From SPDF01 sp963699825 (GTDB lineage: Bacteria > Gemmatimonadota > Gemmatimonadetes > Gemmatimonadales > GWC2-71-9): DNA of 64,000 nt. Location: the NCBI GenBank assembly GCA_963699825.1, contig CAVOVI010000013.1, forward strand, positions 310,001-374,000. Direction: 5' to 3'. A program made the position numbers and the translations under genes. Below the pieces are notes generated by a model that was not told the origin of the DNA, did not search any database, and saw nothing but the letters and a program-made list of their open reading frames with translations. Positions 55,865 to 64,000 of the stretch are shown in pieces (the first letter of the stretch is position 1; every line of letters begins with the position of its first letter).

Positions 55865-57973
55865 ATGTCTCGTCGTTTCCTCCCGTTGCTGGCCATTCTC
55901 GGATGCATGATGGCCGCCCCGCTGACCGCCCAGGACGTCTGGGCCCCGGGCGAGTACCCAGGGCTCGAGACCGGGAAGATGTGGACCTTCGACCAGCCGC
56001 CGCTGGCGTACTGGGCCAAGCGGTACGGCTTTGAGGCCACCCCGAAGTGGCTCGATCATGTGCGGCTGAGTTCGCTCCGGATGAACAGCGGCTGCTCGGC
56101 GTCGTTCGTGTCGCCCGAGGGGCTGATCATGACGAACCATCACTGTGCCCGTGCCTGCGTGGAGTCTGCGACAAAGCCCGGTGAGGACCTGCTCGGGGAT
56201 GGCTTCTACGCGCCCAAGCGTGAGGATGAACGGGCCTGCCAGGGGCTGACCATCGACCAGCTGCAGCAGATCAGCGACGTGACCGGTGAGGTCGCCAAGG
56301 CCGTTCCGGCGGGAAGCTCGCCGACGGTGGCCGCGACCAGGCGTGCCGAGGCGATCGACCAGATCGAGGCGGCCTGCGGCAAGACGGCGCCGGAGACGGC
56401 CTGCCAGGTCGTCACGATGTATCGCGGCGGCAAGTACATGCTCTATCGCTTCCGTCGGTTCTCCGACGTCCGACTGGTCTTCGCCGTGGAGAGCCAGACG
56501 GCGTTCTTCGGTGGCGATCCGGACAACTTCACGTACCCCCGTTACGACCTCGACATGGCGATGCTCCGGGCGTATGTGGACGGGAAGCCGGCCAGCACCG
56601 AGTACTTCCAGTGGGCGAAGACCGGTGCGAAGGAGAAGGACCTCGTCTTCGTGACCGGCAACCCCGGCTCGACGGGGCGGCTCAACACGATGGCACAGAT
56701 CGAGTTTCTCCGTGACCTCACCTATCCGGCGGCCCTCGACGGGTACAAGCGACAAATCGCCGTGTATCAGGAGCTGTCTCGCATGGATGCTGAGCGGGGT
56801 AAGGCGCTCCGGAACAGGATCTTCGGACTGGAGAACTCACAGAAGGCGGTCACCGGGTACCAATCCGGCCTGCTGGACCCCGCGCTGATGAGCCAGAAGA
56901 AGACGTGGGAAACCAACTTTCGTTACGGCGTGAGCAACAACCCCGAACACGTGAAGGCGTACGGCGATCCGTGGAAGCAGATCGAGCAGGCCCGGACAGG
57001 GATGCGGAAGCTCGACACGCAGCGTCGGTTCTATTCCTACAACGCCTACGGCACCCGCCTCCTGCAGCTGGCGGGCCTCATCGTCCGTGCTCCGGCGGAG
57101 GCGGCCAAGCCGGATTCGGCGCGGATGCCGCTCTATCAGGATTCCCGCAAGGCAATGCGCGACCGGGCCATCAGTTCCTCAACGCCGATCGACACCTTGC
57201 AGGAGCGGCTGCTGCTGACCCAATGGTTCGAAGCGATGCAGGCCGCGCTGCCAGCCGGTGATCCGGTCCTGAAGGCGGCGTTGCAGGGGCGGAGCCCAGC
57301 CGACGCGGCGGCGGCGATGGTCCGCGGCTCGAAGATTTCCACGGCGGCCCAGCGCGAGGCGCTCATGAAGGGCGGCGCCAAGGCCATCGCCGCGTCGAAG
57401 GATCCGTTCATCATGCTCGCGTCCACCATCGACCCGCTCGACCGTGCGGTGGAAGCCCAGTGGACGGAGCTCGCGGACACCGAGGCGGAGCAGGATGAGC
57501 TCGTGGCCCGCGCGCTGCTGGCGGTCTACGGCAACAGCGTTGCGCCGGACGCGACCTTCAGCCTGCGCATCTCGGACGGCGAGATCCTGCGCTATCCATA
57601 CAACGGCACGATTGCGCAGCCGTTCACAACGTTCTACGGGCTGTACGACCGCTCGGCCGGATTCAGCGGCGTCCCGCCGTTCGACCTGACGTCGCGCTGG
57701 GTCAAGAACCGCGACTCACTGGACCTGGCTACGCCCTTCAACGTGGCGGGCACGGTGGACATCATCGGCGGCAACTCGGGCAGCCCCATCATCAACAAGA
57801 ACGCCGAGGTGGTCGGACTGATCTTCGATGGCAACATCGAGATGCTGCCGAACCGGTTCCTCTACACGGAGCGGGTCGCCCGCGCGGTGTGGGTGGACAG
57901 CCGGGCGATCATCGAAGCCTTGCGGCGCGTGTACGACGCCGGCCCGCTCGCCGACGAGATGACCGGCAACTGA
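55865..57973 (+). CDS. S46 dipeptidyl-peptidase (DPP7-like), exported
   Basis: 702 residues, usual length. Signal peptide (LLAILGCMMAAPLTAQ). Trypsin-like fold with catalytic His in MTNHHCARAC, Asp in YPRYDLDMAMLRAY and Ser in GGNSGSPIINK. The specificity position after GLIFD is Gly (DGNIE), as in DPP7-type enzymes preferring hydrophobic residues, whereas DPP11 has Arg. Cuts dipeptides from peptide N-termini in the periplasm. TGATG overlap with the M48 gene suggests co-expression of two exported peptidases. Confidence 0.93.
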   Translation: MSRRFLPLLAILGCMMAAPLTAQDVWAPGEYPGLETGKMWTFDQPPLAYWAKRYGFEATPKWLDHVRLSSLRMNSGCSASFVSPEGLIMTNHHCARACVESATKPGEDLLGDGFYAPKREDERACQGLTIDQLQQISDVTGEVAKAVPAGSSPTVAATRRAEAIDQIEAACGKTAPETACQVVTMYRGGKYMLYRFRRFSDVRLVFAVESQTAFFGGDPDNFTYPRYDLDMAMLRAYVDGKPASTEYFQWAKTGAKEKDLVFVTGNPGSTGRLNTMAQIEFLRDLTYPAALDGYKRQIAVYQELSRMDAERGKALRNRIFGLENSQKAVTGYQSGLLDPALMSQKKTWETNFRYGVSNNPEHVKAYGDPWKQIEQARTGMRKLDTQRRFYSYNAYGTRLLQLAGLIVRAPAEAAKPDSARMPLYQDSRKAMRDRAISSSTPIDTLQERLLLTQWFEAMQAALPAGDPVLKAALQGRSPADAAAAMVRGSKISTAAQREALMKGGAKAIAASKDPFIMLASTIDPLDRAVEAQWTELADTEAEQDELVARALLAVYGNSVAPDATFSLRISDGEILRYPYNGTIAQPFTTFYGLYDRSAGFSGVPPFDLTSRWVKNRDSLDLATPFNVAGTVDIIGGNSGSPIINKNAEVVGLIFDGNIEMLPNRFLYTERVARAVWVDSRAIIEALRRVYDAGPLADEMTGN

Positions 57974-59436
57974 TGAATCGAAATGCGCTTCGCGCGCGCA
58001 TGACAGCCCTGGCCACGCGCCGCCTCGCGGCGGCGCTGGCCTGGTCGCTGGTTGCGGGGTGTGCCATGAACCCCGCAACCGGGCAGAAGGAGTTCAGCCT
58101 GGTGTCGGAAAGCCAGGAGATCGCCATGGGAATACAGGCGGCCGAGCAGGTCGCCGTCCAGATGGGCCCGTACAGGGACTCGATCTGGGAGCCGTACGTC
58201 TCGCAGTTGGGGCTGCAGTTGGCCGCCAAGTCCGAGCGGCCCCAGCTTCCCTGGCAGTTCACGGTGATCGATGACCCGCAGGTCAACGCCTTCGCGTTGC
58301 CCGGCGGGTTCATCTACATCACGCGCGGCATCCTCGCCAACATGAATTCAGAGGCCGAGCTGGCCGGTGTGCTCGGGCACGAGATCGGGCATGTCACGGC
58401 CCGCCACTCCGCGAGCCAGATGAGCCGCGCTCAACTGGCGCAATTGGGGCTCGGGCTGGGCATGGTGCTGCGGCCCGACCTCCAGAACTACATCGGTGCG
58501 GCCGGGGCGGGGCTCCAGCTGCTCTTTCTCAAGTACACGCGGGACGACGAGAGCCAGGCCGACATGCTCGGCTTCCGGTACTCCGTGCGTACCGGGTACG
58601 ATCCGCATGCCATGCTCGACCTGTTCACGATGCTCGAAAGCGTCGAGTCGGCCAGCGGTCGTGAGCGGCTGCCCACGTGGGCGGTCACCCACCCGTATCC
58701 CGAGAACCGACTGGCTGAGACACAGCGCATGATCGACAGCGCCAATGTCAACTACGCTGCGTTGAGCTGGGATCGCGACACCTATCTTCGAAAACTCGAC
58801 GGGATGGTCTATGGGGACGATCCCCGGCAGGGCTACTTCGACGGACAGGCCTTCTACCATCCGGAACTGAAATTCCAGATCGTCTTTCCAGCAGGCTGGA
58901 AGACGAACAACGGATTCTCCGCGGTGACCGGCCTGGCGGAGGGGCAGGACGGGCTCCTGCAGCTCGAGCTCGGCAGCGCCGAGTCGATTGCGACGCAGTT
59001 GCAGGCCTTCATGGCGCAGGAGGGCGTGACCCCCGGCGCCACCAGCACGGCGTCGATCAACGGACTTCCCGCGGTCTCCGCCCCGTTCAGCGCGTCGTTA
59101 GCGGAGGGCGTCCCTGTGCGGGGACGCATTGCCTTCATCACCTATGGCGGGCGGAACTACCGCCTCATGGCGATTGCCAAGGACGCACAGGCGTCGGCCT
59201 ACGACGCGGCGATGCGGAGCTGGATCCGCAGCTTCCGTCCGCTGACGGATGCGGCGAGGCTCAACGTCGAGCCCGAGCGCATCAAGATCGTGAAGTTGAG
59301 TTCGCCGATGACGGTGGCGGCGTTCAACGCGAGGTACCCCTCCACGGTGTCGGTCGAGCGGGTCGCCCTGCTCAACGGCGTCCCGGTCGACGCCACCTTC
59401 CCCGCCGGCAAGCTCGTCAAGCGAGTGGTCAAGTAG
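57973..59436 (+). CDS. M48 metallopeptidase lipoprotein
   Basis: 487 residues. Lipoprotein leader (AALAWSLVAGCAMNPATG). The M48 domain has GHEIGHVTARHSA (HEXXH) and the third zinc ligand Glu in DDESQADMLG. Residues about 290-487 form an added domain ending with a small LysM-like strand-turn (FNARYPSTVSVERVALLNGV) that may bind peptidoglycan. Probably a periplasmic quality-control protease like BepA/LoiP. Confidence 0.93.
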   Translation: MNRNALRARMTALATRRLAAALAWSLVAGCAMNPATGQKEFSLVSESQEIAMGIQAAEQVAVQMGPYRDSIWEPYVSQLGLQLAAKSERPQLPWQFTVIDDPQVNAFALPGGFIYITRGILANMNSEAELAGVLGHEIGHVTARHSASQMSRAQLAQLGLGLGMVLRPDLQNYIGAAGAGLQLLFLKYTRDDESQADMLGFRYSVRTGYDPHAMLDLFTMLESVESASGRERLPTWAVTHPYPENRLAETQRMIDSANVNYAALSWDRDTYLRKLDGMVYGDDPRQGYFDGQAFYHPELKFQIVFPAGWKTNNGFSAVTGLAEGQDGLLQLELGSAESIATQLQAFMAQEGVTPGATSTASINGLPAVSAPFSASLAEGVPVRGRIAFITYGGRNYRLMAIAKDAQASAYDAAMRSWIRSFRPLTDAARLNVEPERIKIVKLSSPMTVAAFNARYPSTVSVERVALLNGVPVDATFPAGKLVKRVVK

Positions 59437-59440
59437 GCCC

Positions 59441-60685
59441 GTGGGCGGCGTCAGGGTGAGTGCCGCCGCTGCTCCGCGTCCGGCGTTCGGCGCCCTCCGC
59501 CATCGCAACTTTCGGCTCTTCCTCGGGGGACAGTTCGTTTCCCTGAGCGGCACCTGGATGCAGACGGTCGCGCAGGGGTGGCTGGTGCTCCAGCTGACCA
59601 ACTCCGCCTTCCAGGTCGGACTCGTCACCACCATCAACACCTTGCCGGTTCTGCTGTTCACGCTCTACGGTGGCGTGGTGGCCGACCGGGTCAACAAGCG
59701 GCGGTTTCTGCTCACCCTGCAGACGCTGATGCTCCTCGAAGCGCTGGCCCTGGCGCTCCTGACGGCGACCGGACGTGTCACGGTCGGGTGGGTCATGGTG
59801 CTTGCCGCAGCCCAGGGGCTGCTCGCGGCGTTCGAGATTCCTGCCCGCCAGTCCTTCCTCGTCGAGATGACCGGGCGTGAGGACCTGATGACGGCGATCG
59901 CGCTCAACTCATCGGTGTTCAACGTGACGCGCGTCATCGGCCCGGCCATCGCGGGCGTGGTCATCGCCGCGGTCGGCATCGCCGCCTGCTTCTTCGTCAA
60001 CGCCGCGAGTTACCTCGCGGTGCTCTGGATGCTGGCCATCATGCGGCCGCCGTTCGTCGGGGCGAGCGAGGCACTGCCAGGCCGATCGACCTTTCGTGAC
60101 GGCTGGCGGTATGTCATGGACACGGCGGAGCCGCGCCTCCTGACGCTCCTGACCATCACGTTCAGCGTCTTCGGATTCTCGTTCGCCCCCATGCTCCCGG
60201 TGTACGCGTCGCAGGTGCTTGGGGCCGGGGCCACGGGGTACGGCGTGCTGATGTCCGGCGTCGGCGTGGGTGCCGCGGCCGCCGCGCTGTTTGTAGCGGC
60301 CATGGGTCATCGGGTACAGCAGGAGGGGCGGGTATTCATCTTCGCGACGCTCTTCGGCTCGGTGCTCGTGGTCACGAGCCTCGTCGGTACTTTTGGACCG
60401 GCGCTGGTGTTGCTTACCCTGGCGGGCTGCGCCTGGGCGCTGACCAGTATCCTCACGAACACATTGCTGCAGACCAAGGCCCCTGACCACCTCCGTGGGC
60501 GGGTCATGGGATTCTACTCCTTCATGGTGGTTGGCATGGCGCCGTTGGGCGCCCTGCAGGCGGGTTGGGTGTCGGAGCACTTCGGCGTGCAGGCGTCGCT
60601 CGCGGTGGGTGGCACCGTCTGCTCTATCGCGGCCTTACTGGCCTGGCGGAGCGCGCGTCGGCCGCCGGCTCCGGTCGTGGCATAA
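59441..60685 (+). CDS. MFS exporter (EntS-like)
   Basis: 414 residues, twelve membrane helices. Signature FGALRHRNFRLFLGGQFVSLSGTWMQ, GGVVADRVNKRRFLL between helices 2 and 3, FEIPARQSFLVEM, and LRGRVMGFYSFMVVG. This is the MFS_3 subgroup that includes the enterobactin exporter; substrate unknown. Starts at GTG 59441 four bases after the M48 stop; GTG 59456 is an alternative. Confidence 0.9.
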   Translation: MGGVRVSAAAAPRPAFGALRHRNFRLFLGGQFVSLSGTWMQTVAQGWLVLQLTNSAFQVGLVTTINTLPVLLFTLYGGVVADRVNKRRFLLTLQTLMLLEALALALLTATGRVTVGWVMVLAAAQGLLAAFEIPARQSFLVEMTGREDLMTAIALNSSVFNVTRVIGPAIAGVVIAAVGIAACFFVNAASYLAVLWMLAIMRPPFVGASEALPGRSTFRDGWRYVMDTAEPRLLTLLTITFSVFGFSFAPMLPVYASQVLGAGATGYGVLMSGVGVGAAAAALFVAAMGHRVQQEGRVFIFATLFGSVLVVTSLVGTFGPALVLLTLAGCAWALTSILTNTLLQTKAPDHLRGRVMGFYSFMVVGMAPLGALQAGWVSEHFGVQASLAVGGTVCSIAALLAWRSARRPPAPVVA

Positions 60686-60708
60686 CCCCCTCTCGAGACG
60701 GAGCGGCG

Positions 60709-61368
60709 ATGCTCATCACCATCTCACGTGAATTCGGGGCCGGAGGGTCGCTGGTGGCAGAGCACGCCGCCCGGGCACTCGGATGGCGGCTGGTCGACAA
60801 CGATTTCGTCGCACGGGTGGCGGCGCGCGCAGGCATTCCGGAGGCGACGGTGGCCCTGCGTGATGAGCGGGCCCCGGGCTTTCGCGAGTGGCTCCTGCGC
60901 GCGCTCTCGCGCGCCGCGCCGGAACTCATTGCGCCCCCGTCGCCCCTTCCACCGGCGGAACTCGAGGAGGCGGCGCTGGTGAAAGTGACCGAGGGCGTTG
61001 TCGCGGACCTGGCCATGGAGGGTCGGGTCGTCCTGGTCGGGCGGGCGGCTCCGGCGGTGCTGGCACGAAAGGACGACGCGCTTCACGTGCGCATCATCGC
61101 GCCCCGAGCCGACCGAATTCGCGCCGTCATGGCCCGCCAGGCCCTGGGGCCCGCGGACGCCGAACGGTTGATGGACGACACCGACAGGAACCGGCAGCGG
61201 TATCATCGAGAGTACTACGACCGTGACTGGGCCAATCCTGCGCACTACCACCTGGTGCTCAATACCGGATTGCTGGGATACCCTGGTGCGGGGGATGTGG
61301 TGGTTGATCGAGCGCGGCGGATGGGTTGGGGCGGGGGCGGCATGTCACCAGTGGAATCTGGAGCGTAA
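60709..61368 (+). CDS. Cytidylate kinase-like protein
   Basis: 219 residues. P-loop-like ITISREFGAGGSLVAEHAA as in the cytidylate-kinase-like family (PF13189), then WRLVDNDFVARVA, VLVGRAAPAVLA and VRIIAPRADRIRAVMAR with the lid Arg residues. Differs from standard CMP kinase at the P-loop (no canonical GxxxxGKS). Substrate uncertain. GGAGCGGCG precedes ATG 60709. Confidence 0.85.
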   Translation: MLITISREFGAGGSLVAEHAARALGWRLVDNDFVARVAARAGIPEATVALRDERAPGFREWLLRALSRAAPELIAPPSPLPPAELEEAALVKVTEGVVADLAMEGRVVLVGRAAPAVLARKDDALHVRIIAPRADRIRAVMARQALGPADAERLMDDTDRNRQRYHREYYDRDWANPAHYHLVLNTGLLGYPGAGDVVVDRARRMGWGGGGMSPVESGA

Positions 61369-61375
61369 GGGCAAA

Positions 61376-61570
61376 ATGAAGAAGTCATTGTTGCTGCTGG
61401 GGCTCGTCGTCCTCTTCTCCTGTGGCCGGGACTCGACGCCCAGGGAGACCACACCCGCAGAGAGCGTAACCGCGGCCCCGGTCGTCGACAGCACGGCGAC
61501 TGCACCCGGCGCGAAGGAGAGCCCCCGGGGGGACACCGTCATGGCTCGGGACACCGCTCGATCGATGTAG
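61376..61570 (+). CDS. Small lipoprotein
   Basis: 64 residues. Clear lipoprotein signal (KKSLLLLGLVVLFSCG) with Cys18-type lipobox, then a Thr/Ala/Pro-rich disordered tail. ATG 61376 follows GGAGCGTAAGGG. No domain. It lies directly after the cytidylate-kinase-like gene, probably on the same mRNA. Confidence 0.7.
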   Translation: MKKSLLLLGLVVLFSCGRDSTPRETTPAESVTAAPVVDSTATAPGAKESPRGDTVMARDTARSM

Positions 61571-61588
61571 GGGCGGGTCCGAGGTCCG

Positions 61589-62578
61589 TCAGCCGGCGGC
61601 GTAGCGGCGGACGAGCTCTGCGATCCGTCTCCCATGCGGGACGGAAGGCGTCCAGCCGAGTTCTTTGGCCGCGCGGGCCGAGGTGTAGGGATTGCCGCCA
61701 CGCCAGAAGCGAACGGCGCCGGTGATGGAACCGGGATAGAGGCCGGGGCCCACCACGCGGAGCACCGCGCGCACACCGTGCGCCACGGCGAGGGCGGCAG
61801 GTTCCGGGAACGGGATCGCGGTGATCGGTCTCCCCAGGCCCTCCGAAAGCGCCGCCACAAACTCCCGCGGGGTGATGTCTCCGTCGTTGGTCACCTGGTA
61901 AATGCGACTCGCGGCTCGTGGCGTGTTGAGCGCGCGAACCGCGGCATCGGCCACGCTCTCCGCGTGCACCACGGCCATCGTGAGATCTCCCGCCCCGATG
62001 CGGGGGAGCCAACCGAACCGGGCGATCTTCGCCATCCTCGGCAGGAAGAGGCGATCTCCTTCCCCGTACACAACGCAGGGCCGGAGGATGACCGCCTCCA
62101 GCCCCACCGCGACCTCCGCGCGGACCATCTCTTCGGCAAGTCGCTTGCTGCGGGCGTAGAAATCATGCTCCTCGAGCGGACCCAGAGGGGCATGCTCGCT
62201 GCGACTCCCGGGTGGTTCGTCGGCCGCTTGCCGCCCGTACACCGCCACCGACGAGATGTGCACCAGGCGCACACCAAGCCGGCGCGCCGTGGCGGCAGCG
62301 AGGCGGGTCCCCTCGACGTTGACCTGGAAGAAACTCTGCCACGGTGTGCGCGCGGCCACCAGCGCCGCGGAGTGAATGACGCCATCGACGCCGGTAATCG
62401 TGTCCCAGACGCGTGGGTCCTCGACCGTGCCGAGGAGCGGCAAGGCACCGCAGGCTGTCGCCTTCTCGGCGGACTCACGGCTGCGGACCAGGGCGACGAC
62501 GGAATCTCCCCGTGCAATGAGGGCTCGGATCACCGGGTCCCCCACCAATCCGGTGCCCCCCGTCACGAGCACCCTCAC
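61589..62578 (-). CDS. NAD-dependent epimerase/dehydratase (extended SDR)
   Basis: 329 residues. Rossmann glycine motif VTGGTGLVGDPVIRALI, the SDR active site Tyr/Lys in YARSKRLAEEMV with Ser in VHISSVAVYG, and VILRPCVVYGEGDRL. Acts on nucleotide-sugars or sterol/flavonoid-like alcohols; substrate unknown. Starts within the end of ygfZ (four-base overlap), same strand. Confidence 0.9.
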   Translation of the reverse strand: MRVLVTGGTGLVGDPVIRALIARGDSVVALVRSRESAEKATACGALPLLGTVEDPRVWDTITGVDGVIHSAALVAARTPWQSFFQVNVEGTRLAAATARRLGVRLVHISSVAVYGRQAADEPPGSRSEHAPLGPLEEHDFYARSKRLAEEMVRAEVAVGLEAVILRPCVVYGEGDRLFLPRMAKIARFGWLPRIGAGDLTMAVVHAESVADAAVRALNTPRAASRIYQVTNDGDITPREFVAALSEGLGRPITAIPFPEPAALAVAHGVRAVLRVVGPGLYPGSITGAVRFWRGGNPYTSARAAKELGWTPSVPHGRRIAELVRRYAAG

Positions 62579-63552
62579 CCTTCGATGTCCCCCGCTCCAA
62601 ATGGGAGTTCGAGGACGATGGCGGGTCTGCCACCGGCTGTCACGCGGTTGCCCGGCTGGAGCTCACGGCGAAGGAGCGCGAGGGCAAGTACGCGGTCCGG
62701 GAGCCTCAGGACGGAACTGACCCGGCCCACCTGCTTTTCGCCCGCGAGCACCTCGTCGCCGTCGCCCGCCGGCCCCAGCCAGCGGAGGCCACGAAGCATC
62801 CGGTTGGCATGTCCCCGGAAGTGGAGGCGCGCCACCGTCTCCTGCCCCGTATAGCAACCTTTCGTGTACGACACCCCGATGTGTTCGTCGAAGCGCACTT
62901 CCTGGGGCAGGGTGCGTTCATCGATCTCCGCGCCGAGGGCGGGCCATCCCGCCAGGATTCTCGCCGCTTCCCCGTCGGCGTCATCCCCCACCTTCATTCC
63001 TGCCACCTTGAGCAGCGACTCGACGCCAGTGATGGCGGCGGCTGGGCCGATCAGCAGGGCCTCGAACGGCCCTGCCACCGGAGTGGCGACCAGGAATTCA
63101 CCTTCGGGGACCTCGCACCGCGACACCATCCCCGCTTCCGGGAGGCGACCCAGCGGGACGACCGGCCACCGATCGGCGGCACCATCACCGAGGAGGTACA
63201 TCACCTTGAGGTCGTCCGAGAGGTCGGTCGCGGTGGCGAGCCGCGGCGGGAGGGAGCGCCGGAATATCTGCTGGATCGCCTCACCGGCACCGGGTGGAAA
63301 GACGAGGTCGACCAGGTCGCCGGTACGGAGCGCCCACCCATCGGCGACGATCATCCCCTTTGGGGTCAGGAGCGCACCATAGGTGATCGAAGCCCCCCCT
63401 GGTTCGAGGAGGTCATTGGTCCAGAGCCCCTGGAGGCAGGTCAGGGCGCCCGCGCCCGCAACGCGGAAGACGGCGGCGGGGGCGCTCGTGATGACGGCGC
63501 CGCCGCGCAAGAGGTGGAGTCGTTCGAAGTTGGTGAGTGTTGCGGTAGCCAT
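62575..63552 (-). CDS. ygfZ: Folate-binding iron-sulfur assembly factor YgfZ
   Basis: 325 residues; aminomethyltransferase-like fold. The hallmark KGCYTGQETVARLHFRG (K-G-C-Y-x-G-Q-E) carries the redox Cys. Also the opening LQGLWTNDLL and GALLTPKGMIVADGW. YgfZ uses tetrahydrofolate in assembly or repair of Fe-S clusters. That fits the downstream/upstream neighbour glcF, an Fe-S protein gene ten bases upstream. Confidence 0.94.
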   Translation of the reverse strand: MATATLTNFERLHLLRGGAVITSAPAAVFRVAGAGALTCLQGLWTNDLLEPGGASITYGALLTPKGMIVADGWALRTGDLVDLVFPPGAGEAIQQIFRRSLPPRLATATDLSDDLKVMYLLGDGAADRWPVVPLGRLPEAGMVSRCEVPEGEFLVATPVAGPFEALLIGPAAAITGVESLLKVAGMKVGDDADGEAARILAGWPALGAEIDERTLPQEVRFDEHIGVSYTKGCYTGQETVARLHFRGHANRMLRGLRWLGPAGDGDEVLAGEKQVGRVSSVLRLPDRVLALALLRRELQPGNRVTAGGRPAIVLELPFGAGDIEG

Positions 63553-63561
63553 TCCTGAAAC

Positions 63562-63999
63562 CTAGCGGGACGTCGACTCGGGCGGGCCGTAGATGCCGTC
63601 CAACTGATATGCCGCGTCGAGGAGCTCCACCGGATGCACCGCGCGCATCGGCAGGCCGTCGGCGATGAGGCCGGCACCAATCTGCATGAGGCATCCTGGA
63701 TTTCCGGTTGCGACGACGGTCGGCCTCGGGTCGGCGCTTCGAACCGCTGCAAGCTTCATCTCCAGGACATCACGGGAGAGCGAGGGCTCCAGAACGGAGT
63801 AGATGCCGGCACTCCCGCAGCAACGATCCGAGCCAGGCAGTTCACGCAGGCGAATTCCCTCGATGGCGTGGAGCACCGCGAGCGGCGCGTCCTGCACACC
63901 CTGCGCGTGCTGCAGGTGGCAGGGAGCATCGTACACGACATCCTCCCGGAGGGGCCCGGCGGGGCGGGGACCCTTGGCCGCCAGCAACTCGGTGACGTC
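63562..63999 (-). CDS. glcF: Glycolate oxidase iron-sulfur subunit-like (GlcF), C-terminal part
   Basis: The N-terminus lies beyond the window; about 145 residues are visible. CCG-domain motifs: YDAPCHLQHAQGVQ, RCCGSAGIYSVLEP and ATGNPGCLMQIGAG, which hold the cysteines of the second CCG module. This is the GlcF arrangement (two ferredoxin sites, then two CCG modules); only the last module is seen, so another CCG-domain protein such as GlpC is possible. Ends ten bases before ygfZ. Confidence 0.85.
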   Translation of the reverse strand, partial: DVTELLAAKGPRPAGPLREDVVYDAPCHLQHAQGVQDAPLAVLHAIEGIRLRELPGSDRCCGSAGIYSVLEPSLSRDVLEMKLAAVRSADPRPTVVATGNPGCLMQIGAGLIADGLPMRAVHPVELLDAAYQLDGIYGPPESTSR

Positions 64000-64000
64000 C

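Overview
The window looks like chromosomal DNA of a soil- or water-type Gemmatimonadota bacterium. The clues are high GC, dense mostly short-spaced genes, Hanks-type Ser/Thr kinases fused to TPR domains, many signal-peptide/lipoprotein genes, an Mla lipid-transport set (so a diderm envelope), an S46 dipeptidyl-peptidase and an EF-P with an unusual tip. This lineage call is inference from protein character; there is no rRNA in the window. No prophage, insertion sequence, CRISPR array or rRNA operon was found. Two tRNAs (Ala-CGC, Gln-CTG) lie at 27.3 kb.

Layout: 0-2.4 kb, + strand cluster (murein LD-carboxypeptidase end, hydrolase, SnoaL-like lipoprotein, Nudix). 2.55-4.6 kb, manganese unit: a DtxR/MntR regulator and the MntH transporter behind a promoter flanked by a perfect inverted repeat. 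4.6-9.3 kb, a secreted TPR/TIM-barrel glycosidase and a TPR/outer-membrane-barrel protein (-), divergent from an NTF2-like gene. 9.4-11.9 kb, a secreted DUF4384 protein with a Tyr/Gly/Pro repeat, then a poorly coding stretch closed by a 32-bp perfect palindrome. 11.9-13.1 kb, a fluoride-export unit (crcB, DUF190, phosphatase). 13.2-18.4 kb, a + operon (NAD synthetase, thioesterase, patatin, DUF2203, membrane protein, Tat-exported class V aminotransferase). 18.4-23.2 kb, mutY divergent from mlaE-mlaF-mlaD, then folE and rnz. 23.2-27.1 kb, photolyase, a DUF4397 protein and a kinase. 27.5-34.3 kb, orphan antitoxin, PDZ protein, DUF3887 protein, and a PP2C phosphatase divergent from a large kinase. 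34.4-40.3 kb, cutC and a sugar operon on the - strand (sodium symporter, nucleotidyltransferase, galactokinase-like kinase, GH109-like oxidoreductase). 40.4-47.6 kb, efp, a LOG protein, two envelope proteins of unknown role and an ADP-forming acyl-CoA synthetase. 47.7-61.6 kb, an O-antigen-ligase-like protein, a sulfurtransferase/acetyltransferase/flavoprotein/SulP/FKBP operon, exported peptidases (S46, M48), an MFS exporter and a cytidylate-kinase-like protein. 61.6-64 kb, epimerase, ygfZ and the end of a glcF-like gene.

A striking technical property: nine otherwise normal genes are broken by about fifteen single-base frame changes, fourteen of them +1. The proteins resume at the expected residue each time. 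I read this as sequence error, not as gene decay or programmed frameshifting, and annotate those genes as whole genes with the break positions given.

The best candidates for new biology are the symporter-nucleotidyltransferase-kinase-GH109 operon, the secreted glycosidase/barrel pair, the repeat-tailed secreted protein behind a possible sigma-54 promoter, and a recurring -10-like box placed 4-9 bases before start codons, which suggests leaderless transcripts.
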